Assembly: GCA_946482345.1 (NCBI GenBank)
Contig: CAMLRJ010000107.1
Span: 1-8,981 of the forward strand
DNA: 8,981 bases
From: an uncultured Cellvibrio sp.
Lineage (GTDB): Bacteria; Pseudomonadota; Gammaproteobacteria; Pseudomonadales; Cellvibrionaceae
Reading direction: 5' to 3'
This document shows, piece by piece, positions 1 to 5,905 of the stretch. Made by a program: the position numbers and the translations under genes. A model generated the notes under the pieces. It saw nothing but the letters and a program-made list of their open reading frames with translations. It made no database searches and was not told the origin of the DNA. The stretch's first letter is position 1. Every line of letters starts with the position of its first letter.

Positions 1-457
1 ATTGATTCCATGCCATCCAATCGCCGAATACAGGGTTAAAGTAATTTCCTGAATGATTCGGCGTTGCGTGACCACTGGCTGTTAACCATTGCGCGCCGGT
101 TTGATCTATAGGTAAATTAAATTGTGCGGTGAGCCAGGCATCGTAACCTGATGTTCTTACCGCGAGAATTTCTTCGTCGGTTGCAGTGAATTGCGCTTGC
201 AATAAAAATCGGGCAGCCTCGGCTTCAGTGTAGCTAAGTCCTATCGCACTGGAACTCACAGAACTCACTACAGAGGAGGTTTGACCTGCTCCACCATCAC
301 CGCCGCTGCTACCACCACCGCAGCTACCAAGAGCCAGAGCCGTAAATCCTGCAAGGCCCACTGATGCAGCCTGAGTGGATATTGGCGCGGATGGCAAGGG
401 TTTTTCTACAACGGAATCAGGTGAACTCGCTACATCTACCAGGTTGTTATTATGCAT
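1..457 (-). CDS. DUF1800 domain-containing protein, N-terminal part (cut by left edge)
   Basis: This is the first 152 codons of a minus-strand gene that runs off the window at position 1. The start is the ATG at 457-455; an in-frame TGA at 493-491 lies just upstream with no other start codon between, and a weak AGG lies about 6 nt before the ATG. Residues 1-31 are polar. Residues 32-45 are a short hydrophobic stretch ending in L-G-S-C46, which resembles a lipobox. Residues 47-72 are a Gly- then Ser-rich linker (CGGGSSGG, then SSVVSSVSSS). From about residue 73 the sequence reads like the start of a DUF1800 domain (SYTEAEAARFLLQAQF, then EEILAV and GYDAWLTAQF). The biochemical role of DUF1800 proteins is poorly defined; they are usually exported and often sit beside a DUF1501 gene, which would be off the window here. 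Export as a lipoprotein is inference, because the signal region lacks the usual positive charges. The gene lies 132 bp downstream of nadE with no clear terminator or promoter between them, so partial read-through from nadE is possible. Confidence 0.8.
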   Translation of the reverse strand, partial: MHNNNLVDVASSPDSVVEKPLPSAPISTQAASVGLAGFTALALGSCGGGSSGGDGGAGQTSSVVSSVSSSAIGLSYTEAEAARFLLQAQFTATDEEILAVRTSGYDAWLTAQFNLPIDQTGAQWLTASGHATPNHSGNYFNPVFGDWMAWNQ

Positions 458-589
458 AGCTGGCCTACAAAAATTATTGGATAGGTTTCTTCAAAAGACT
501 GAACTTCAGTGTAGAAGTATTTCTATCACTGCTGTACAAATAGCATCCAAATTTTTTGTAAAGATGTGTATCGTTTTGCTCTGCGTGCG

Positions 590-2206
590 CTACTCGCCCA
601 TCTTCCATCCATTGGTAATTGGATAACGTCTGTCACGACCGAATCCGCGCTGACTGATACGAATACCCACAGGTGCCTGACGGCGTTTGTATTCGTTGAC
701 ATCTACCAAGCGAACAACACGCTCCACTTGTTCACGCTGAAAACCTCTGGCGATTATGGCTTCGGCGCTTTGATCCTGTTCGACATAAAGCGCAAGTATT
801 TGATCGAGAATATCGTAGGGAGGAAGACTGTCTTCATCTTTTTGATCAGGAGCCAATTCCGCAGAGGGCGGTCGAGTAATCACAGTTTCAGGTATCACAT
901 CACTGATGGTATTTCGATAACGAGCCAAGGCAAACACTTGTGTTTTAAAGACATCTTTCAATACATCAAAACCACCGGCCATATCACCATAGAGCGTGGA
1001 ATAACCCACCGCCATTTCACTTTTATTGCCGGTGGTTAATACCATGTAACCTTTTTTATTGGAGATGGCCATGAGCAAAACCCCACGACATCGCGCCTGC
1101 AAATTTTCTTCGGTTGTATCACGTTTTAATCCGGCAAATTCATTGCTGAGTGCGGCCATAAATGCATCGTACATGGGTTCAATACTGATGGAAGAATATT
1201 GCACACCCATGCGTTGCGCTTGCTCTGCAGCATCGGTTTTACTCAGATCCGATGTATAGCGAAATGGCATCATCACCGCTTCAACTTTATCTGCACCTAA
1301 TGCATCTACCGCAATCGCCAATGTCAGTGCGGAATCGATACCACCGGATAAACCCAGCACCACACCTTTAAAACGATTTTTTTGCACATAATCGCGCACC
1401 CCCAAAACCAGAGCCTGATAAACATCGGCGAGATTGGTATTGAGATCGGCAATAACATTTTGTGCATTTTTCTGGTCAATTGCGATATCAACCGAAGAAA
1501 GGGATTCACTAAAAGATGCCGCGCGAAAAACCAGTTGTCCCTCCGCATCAACTGCATGTGAACCGCCATCAAACACTAACTCATCCTGCCCGCCCACCGC
1601 ATTGACATAGACTACAGGTAACTTATTGTCCAGGGCACGCGCAGCCACTACTGCTTCACGTTGTCGTTGTTTTTGCTGATGATAAGGAGATGCATTAATG
1701 TTGATAATCAAGTCTGCCCCCGCTGCTTTTGCTTGCGACGCAGGCTCGGGAAACCAGATGTCCTCACAAATGCACAAACCTATACGCACATGCTTGAATT
1801 CAAAAACTGCAGGCTTATCACCCGCAACAAAATAACGTTTCTCGTCAAACACCTGATAATTCGGCAAACACTGTTTGGCATATTCAATCAGTAATTTTCC
1901 CTGATAAATGACTCCCGCCATATTGAACAATTGCCCGTTGATACGTTTGGGATAACCAAGCAATATCGCAATAGGTAGATTGGCATCCAACAAACTGTCC
2001 AACGCCCGCTGAATACGGCCATCCAGACTGGAGCGCAACAATAAATCTTCCGGTGGGTACCCCGTCAAAGACAACTCGGGGAAAACGACTATATCGGCTT
2101 GATCCGACAACGCCTGTTTGCTGTATTGCAAAATTTTTTGTGTATTACCGGGAATATCCCCCACAAGGGTATTAAGTTGAGCAATACTAATTCGAAGCGA
2201 TGACAT
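590..2206 (-). CDS. nadE: Glutamine-dependent NAD+ synthetase
   Basis: This enzyme makes NAD+ from deamido-NAD+ (nicotinic acid adenine dinucleotide), ATP and glutamine, the last step of NAD biosynthesis, in the cytosol. The 538-residue protein has both expected parts. Residues 1-260 form a nitrilase-type glutaminase domain with the Glu-Lys-Cys triad visible: E44 in VFPELSLTGY, K111 in YAKQCLPNY, and C147 in LCICEDIW. Residues 265-538 form the synthetase domain with the ATP-pyrophosphatase loop SGGIDS at 287-292, TTGNKSE at 391-397 and YGDMAGGF at 406-413. The length fits the two-domain bacterial form that takes ammonia from glutamine rather than the short ammonia-only NadE. The start ATG (2206-2204) is preceded by GAG about 8 nt upstream, a modest ribosome site, and the first residues (SSLRISIAQLN) match the family's N-terminal strand. 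The stop is TAG. The gene is divergent from pilS, with no functional link apparent. No catalytic residue seems missing. Confidence 0.97.
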   Translation of the reverse strand: MSSLRISIAQLNTLVGDIPGNTQKILQYSKQALSDQADIVVFPELSLTGYPPEDLLLRSSLDGRIQRALDSLLDANLPIAILLGYPKRINGQLFNMAGVIYQGKLLIEYAKQCLPNYQVFDEKRYFVAGDKPAVFEFKHVRIGLCICEDIWFPEPASQAKAAGADLIININASPYHQQKQRQREAVVAARALDNKLPVVYVNAVGGQDELVFDGGSHAVDAEGQLVFRAASFSESLSSVDIAIDQKNAQNVIADLNTNLADVYQALVLGVRDYVQKNRFKGVVLGLSGGIDSALTLAIAVDALGADKVEAVMMPFRYTSDLSKTDAAEQAQRMGVQYSSISIEPMYDAFMAALSNEFAGLKRDTTEENLQARCRGVLLMAISNKKGYMVLTTGNKSEMAVGYSTLYGDMAGGFDVLKDVFKTQVFALARYRNTISDVIPETVITRPPSAELAPDQKDEDSLPPYDILDQILALYVEQDQSAEAIIARGFQREQVERVVRLVDVNEYKRRQAPVGIRISQRGFGRDRRYPITNGWKMGE

Positions 2207-2216
2207 AAGATTCTCG

Positions 2217-2222
2217 TATAAT
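2217..2222 (+). promoter_or_regulatory. Candidate -10 element for pilS in the nadE-pilS divergent gap
   Basis: A perfect TATAAT lies in the 105-bp gap between the divergent starts of nadE and pilS, reading toward pilS with a leader of about 80-90 nt. No good -35 hexamer is present 16-18 bp upstream (the sequence there is GAAGCG) and there is no TGn extension, so this rests on the -10 match alone. Read on the other strand the same bases give GGATTATAC, a weaker -10-like sequence placed just before the nadE start, so the two genes could share an overlapping promoter core. Confidence 0.3.
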
Positions 2223-2311
2223 CCAAAAACGCGCAGGCGACATTGTCATGAAACTTTGGGGCCTCGCCAAGTAAAATTTGAAACCTGAATTTAATTGACA
2301 CAAGATGACCG

Positions 2312-3970
2312 ATGACTCAATACATCAGTAACTACGCCAAAGTCTACAATCTTCAAAAATTGATCCGCGTCTACACCTACTATCGTGTAGTGCTGGGGTG
2401 TCTGTTATTGCTGATATTGCAATTGGATTTTGCTCCAAAAGTTATCGGCCAAAACAATAACCTGACCTTTTATACCTGTGTTTTTTACACAATCGTCAAT
2501 ATTGTCACCCTGTTTCTGACATCGAAACAAACACTTCTCAATACACAAAAATTTCCATTCCTTTCCTGTCTTGCCGATATCGTCATACTCAGTTACTTGA
2601 TGCATTTAAGCGGCGGTGCTTTAACCGGAATAGGTTATTTACTACTCGTCACCATCGCTGCTGGCGGCATGATGTTGCGCGAACGCACAGTGATATTTTT
2701 AGCTGCCATCACCAGCCTGATTGTTATTTCAGAAGGACTTTATCGATATTTATTTTTGATCCAGGAAAATCGCTCTCTTTTTTCATCTGCGCTATTGGGA
2801 ACGCTGTCATTTGTTACGGCGATTTCATTCCATTATTTCTCACAAAAATTGCGTACGTCCGAAGCAGAAGCCATCGCCCAGTCAGAACATATTGCTCATC
2901 TGCAACGACTGGCCCAACTGATTCTGGAACGCATGCGCACTGGCATTATGGTATTAAATAAAAATCAACAAATTGAACTCTATAATAAAGCTGCCATGCG
3001 TTTGTTGGATTTACCTGCCGATCAACAACATATCCAACATCTGTCACAGCTACCGGAATTATTTGATAAATGGATTTCATGGAAAGAGGGACACGCCGAT
3101 CACTCACCACTGTTAAGCCTGCCCAAACAAGTTACCTCTGAAATTAAAGTAAATTTTGCTGAGCTCGAACCGGGAAATAACAGCGAGGATCATTTGATTT
3201 TTCTGGAAGATATTCGTTCACTGCATCAACAAGCACAACAATTAAAACTGGCATCTTTGGGGCGATTAACGGCCAGTATTGCCCACGAAATCCGCAACCC
3301 TCTGGGTGCAATAAGCCATGCAAGCCAATTGTTATCCGAATCCACTCATCTGCAAGACACCGATCTGCGATTGCTTGAAATGATTCAAAATCACAGCAAA
3401 AGAGTCAATTCAATTATTGAAAATATTCTGCAGTTATCACGCCGCCGGGCATCACAACCCGAGAAAGTCGATTTGTTTAAATGGATCCCTCATTTCATTA
3501 ATGAATATCAATACAGCCTTAAAAATAAATACGAAGTTACCATTGAATTTTTGGTCAAAAATATCAGCAATCAATTTCCAGGAGACGAAGAAGATATTGT
3601 TCGTGAAAAACTGGAAGCCAAATTTGATACCAGTCAATTACAACAAGTATTAACCAATTTATGTGACAATGGATTACGCTACACACAAGCTAAAGAGGGT
3701 AAAGCAGCATTGCGCATTGAAGCCGGGACTGACAGACTACAGCAACAACCTTATATTCGTGTAATTGATTATGGCAGCGGGATTGCGGCCGATATCGTTG
3801 AACATTTATTTGAACCTTTTTTTACAACAGAAAACACAGGATCAGGACTCGGACTCTATATTTGTAAAGAGTTATGCGAAGCTAATCAGGCTTTTATCAA
3901 CTATCAATTTACAGCGGAAGGAGAAAGTTGTTTTCATATACAACTGTCACATCCTGACAAACTACAATAA
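2312..3970 (+). CDS. pilS: Type IV pilus sensor histidine kinase PilS
   Basis: This is an inner-membrane sensor kinase that autophosphorylates on His and passes phosphate to PilR. In Pseudomonas, PilS senses major pilin PilA in the membrane and adjusts pilA transcription. The 552-residue protein has about six hydrophobic segments (roughly 24-40, 52-70, 83-98, 105-122, 127-143, 157-176) and then a PAS-like region near 205-300 (GIMVLNKNQQIELYNKAA). The HisKA H-box ASIAHEIRNP carries phospho-acceptor H325. The ATPase domain shows the N box (NLCDNGLRY, 449-457), G1 box (DYGSG, 486-490), F box (LFEPFFTT, 499-506) and G2 box (GSGLGLYI, 510-517). An acidic stretch around 418-440 (PGDEEDIVREKLE) lengthens the region before the N box compared with what I recall of Pseudomonas PilS. 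The start at 2312 has no clear Shine-Dalgarno sequence, and a second out-of-frame ATG lies 7 nt upstream. pilR follows 9 bp after the stop, so the pair is almost certainly one operon. The full six-segment, PAS, kinase layout plus the pilR partner makes PilS much more likely than another NtrB-like kinase. Confidence 0.93.
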   Translation: MTQYISNYAKVYNLQKLIRVYTYYRVVLGCLLLLILQLDFAPKVIGQNNNLTFYTCVFYTIVNIVTLFLTSKQTLLNTQKFPFLSCLADIVILSYLMHLSGGALTGIGYLLLVTIAAGGMMLRERTVIFLAAITSLIVISEGLYRYLFLIQENRSLFSSALLGTLSFVTAISFHYFSQKLRTSEAEAIAQSEHIAHLQRLAQLILERMRTGIMVLNKNQQIELYNKAAMRLLDLPADQQHIQHLSQLPELFDKWISWKEGHADHSPLLSLPKQVTSEIKVNFAELEPGNNSEDHLIFLEDIRSLHQQAQQLKLASLGRLTASIAHEIRNPLGAISHASQLLSESTHLQDTDLRLLEMIQNHSKRVNSIIENILQLSRRRASQPEKVDLFKWIPHFINEYQYSLKNKYEVTIEFLVKNISNQFPGDEEDIVREKLEAKFDTSQLQQVLTNLCDNGLRYTQAKEGKAALRIEAGTDRLQQQPYIRVIDYGSGIAADIVEHLFEPFFTTENTGSGLGLYICKELCEANQAFINYQFTAEGESCFHIQLSHPDKLQ

Positions 3971-3979
3971 TCATTAACC

Positions 3980-5386
3980 ATGGCCCACCCTATGACCAAA
4001 CGTGTATTAATCGTTGATGACGAACCGGATATCCGGGAACTGCTGGAAATTACTCTCGGCCGCATGCAATTAAGTACGGAAACAGCAAAAACAATTCAGG
4101 AAGCCAAACAAAAACTGGCTGCACATGAATTTCAACTTTGTCTTACCGACATGCGACTGCCCGATGGCAATGGTTTGGAATTGGTTGAACATATTCAGCA
4201 TCAGTTTTCAGGCTTGCCCGTTGCAGTGATTACGGCTCATGGCAGTATTGATACCGCAATCGACTCAATGAAAGCCGGTGCGTTTGATTTTCTTACCAAG
4301 CCGGTTGATCTCAATCATTTACGGAAATTGGTTACTACCGCGATACAAACAACACAAATAAATCAACCTGTCATCAAAACTACAGCGATTATTGGCCAGT
4401 CTGCGGCGATTGAAGAATTAATAAAAAATATTCAAAAATTATCACGCTCACAGGCGCCTGTTTATATCAGTGGTGAATCGGGTTCAGGAAAAGAATTGGT
4501 TGCACGCTCAATTCACGATTTGGGCCCACGCTCGACCAAACCTTTTATCGCTGTCAACTGCGGCGCTATTCCCCGCGAATTAATGGAAAGTGAATTTTTC
4601 GGCCATAAAAAAGGCAGCTTCACTGGCGCACATCAGGACAAAATCGGTTTATTTCAAGCAGCAGAAGGCGGCACTCTTTTCTTCGACGAAGTTGCCGATT
4701 TGCCTTTGGATATGCAAGTAAAACTCTTGCGTGCAATTCAGGAAAAAGCCATCCGGCCTGTCGGTGCTGCCGATGAAATTATGACGGATGTTCGTATTCT
4801 TTGCGCAACACACAAATTATTGGATCTTGAAGTCAAAGAAGGACGTTTCAGGCAAGATTTATTCTATCGATTGAATGTCATTCAATTGGCTGTCCCACCA
4901 TTGAGAGAAAGACGCGAAGACATTTTGTTATTAGCTGACAATGTATTACACAAAATCGCTTTTTCGTTAAACACCAAAAAGCCGGAATTAACTTTCGAAG
5001 CAAAACAAAAACTGGAAAATTATCGATTTCCTGGCAACGTCAGGGAACTGGAAAACATTCTGGAACGCGCATTTACACTGTGCGAAAGCAATAGAATTGA
5101 TGCCAATGATTTACAACTGAATCAACACAATCATCATTTCAATGAAAAGCCATCGAATGGATTATCAAATTTAAACCCAACCCAGCACAACACAGATGTA
5201 GATTACCCGGAATTATGTGCCGCATTCGCATCAATAGATGATTATCTACAACAAGTGGAAAAAAATATTTTATTGAATGCACTGGAAAAATCACGCTGGA
5301 ATAAAACACTCACTGCAAAGAAGTTGGGGATCACATTTCGTTCGTTGCGTTATCGTTTGCAGAAATTGGGGTTGGATGACGAGTAA
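3980..5386 (+). CDS. pilR: Type IV pilus sigma-54-dependent response regulator PilR
   Basis: This cytosolic NtrC-family activator is phosphorylated by PilS and drives RpoN-dependent transcription, classically of the major pilin gene pilA. The 468-residue protein has the three standard parts. The receiver domain (about 8-120) has acidic residues D13 and D14, phospho-acceptor D57 in LTDMRLPDG and K107 in LTKPVD. The AAA+ domain (about 138-365) has Walker A GESGSGKE at 165-172, the sigma-54 loop in the GSFTGA form at 212-217, Walker B GTLFFDEV at 231-238, arginine-rich FRQDLFYRLN at 290-299 and RFPGNVRELEN at 349-359. A His/Asn-rich linker (about 380-410) leads to a Fis-type helix-turn-helix at 441-465 (TAKKLGITFRSLRYRLQKLG). 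Two in-frame starts are possible, 3980 and 3992; neither has a good Shine-Dalgarno sequence, and starting at 3992 would give MTKRVLIVDDEP, closer to relatives. The gene ends 5 bp before a strong terminator. No sigma-54 promoter is visible in the gaps of this window, so its targets lie elsewhere. Confidence 0.95.
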   Translation: MAHPMTKRVLIVDDEPDIRELLEITLGRMQLSTETAKTIQEAKQKLAAHEFQLCLTDMRLPDGNGLELVEHIQHQFSGLPVAVITAHGSIDTAIDSMKAGAFDFLTKPVDLNHLRKLVTTAIQTTQINQPVIKTTAIIGQSAAIEELIKNIQKLSRSQAPVYISGESGSGKELVARSIHDLGPRSTKPFIAVNCGAIPRELMESEFFGHKKGSFTGAHQDKIGLFQAAEGGTLFFDEVADLPLDMQVKLLRAIQEKAIRPVGAADEIMTDVRILCATHKLLDLEVKEGRFRQDLFYRLNVIQLAVPPLRERREDILLLADNVLHKIAFSLNTKKPELTFEAKQKLENYRFPGNVRELENILERAFTLCESNRIDANDLQLNQHNHHFNEKPSNGLSNLNPTQHNTDVDYPELCAAFASIDDYLQQVEKNILLNALEKSRWNKTLTAKKLGITFRSLRYRLQKLGLDDE

Positions 5387-5391
5387 CAAAT

Positions 5392-5426
5392 AAAAAAGCC
5401 GTTAGTGATTGGCTAACGGCTTTTTT
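5392..5426. terminator. Bidirectional rho-independent terminator between pilR and pilE
   Basis: A perfect inverted repeat of 14 bp has a GC-containing core GCCGTTAG / CTAACGGC around a 7-nt loop (TGATTGG), flanked by A6 on the left and T6 on the right. Read on the plus strand it ends the pilSR transcript 5 bp after the pilR stop. Read on the minus strand it also ends in a T tract, 18 bp after the pilE stop. It therefore serves both convergent operons. Confidence 0.93.
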
Positions 5427-5444
5427 GACTCAGCACAAAATCAA

Positions 5445-5891
5445 CTACCAACATTCAGCGGGGTTTTTTTTGCCGGTATGGGTTAGCGTTAATTTAGTGC
5501 AATCCACCACATCCTTATCATTGGTTTGCGGAGGCTTAACTGCTGTCGCAGTCAAGGTATAGCTAGTCATTGCAGGAGTTGAGGATGCAGAAGATGAAGC
5601 CGACGCTTTCGCCATACCAACTTCGTAAAAACCACGACCTTCAGATGTGATTTTGGCATCATCTTTTAATGAGTCATAAACATCGCAGCCATCCGCTGGG
5701 TTATACCTGCCATAAAGCGTATAACACCTCTGCAACCTGGTTGCCACATTCATTAACTCAGCCTTCGCTTCAGCGCGATTGGATTTTAATACATACCGCT
5801 GATAACTCGTGAACGCAAAGCTCGCCAATATGCCTAGAATAACTACGGCAATCATCAACTCAATCAAAGTAAATCCAGTTTGCTTTTTCAT
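5445..5891 (-). CDS. pilE: Type IV minor pilin PilE
   Basis: This 148-residue prepilin would be inserted in the inner membrane and cut by the prepilin peptidase PilD, then join the minor-pilin complex that primes pilus assembly and holds PilY1 at the tip. The class III signal is MKKQTG with cleavage after G6, giving mature F1 and the conserved E5 (precursor E11) in FTLIELM. The hydrophobic helix runs to about residue 28, followed by SYQRYVLKSNRAEAKAEL. The C-terminal part YTLTATAV, then CTKLTLTHTGKKNPAECW, matches the PilE pattern of Pseudomonas, including the final Cys-Trp. Cysteines are C56, C69, C131 and C147; C131-C147 would close the usual C-terminal D-loop, and C56-C69 could form a second bond. 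An Ala/Ser-rich low-complexity stretch lies at 94-108 (AKASASSSASST). The start is fixed by the signal peptide and a TAGGT ribosome site that overlaps the pilY1 stop. The gene follows pilY1 after 11 bp with no room for pilY2, so they form one operon. Its position after pilY1 supports PilE over the major pilin PilA. Confidence 0.92.
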   Translation of the reverse strand: MKKQTGFTLIELMIAVVILGILASFAFTSYQRYVLKSNRAEAKAELMNVATRLQRCYTLYGRYNPADGCDVYDSLKDDAKITSEGRGFYEVGMAKASASSSASSTPAMTSYTLTATAVKPPQTNDKDVVDCTKLTLTHTGKKNPAECW

Positions 5892-5900
5892 AATTTATTT

Positions 5901-5905
5901 ACCTA
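5901..5905 (-). promoter_or_regulatory. pilE ribosome binding site overlapping the pilY1 stop codon
   Basis: On the minus strand the sequence AAGTAGGTAAATAAATTATG contains the pilY1 stop TAG inside the Shine-Dalgarno-like TAGGT, with the AGG about 10 nt before the pilE ATG. Ribosomes finishing pilY1 would sit directly on the pilE initiation region, which suggests translational coupling of tip adhesin and minor pilin. Coupling is inferred; the overlap is seen directly. Confidence 0.55.

Noticed and set aside
503..518. Small hairpin ACTTC-6 nt-GAAGT between nadE and the DUF1800 gene as a terminator
   Set aside because: The stem is only 5 bp, AT-rich and not followed by a proper T run in the minus direction.
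458..589. Possible promoter for the DUF1800 gene (TTGTAC or TTGGAT with GATAGA)
   Set aside because: The hexamers match the consensus poorly at usable spacing, so there is no support beyond chance.
566..1039. 157-codon plus-strand open frame
   Set aside because: It lies antisense inside nadE, whose triad and ATP loop motifs are intact; the translation has no recognisable domain and no ribosome site.
2295..2300. Perfect TTGACA read as a -35 box for pilS
   Set aside because: A matching -10 would fall at about 2318-2323, inside the pilS coding region, where the sequence (CAATAC) is a poor match; a transcript from there would lack the start codon.
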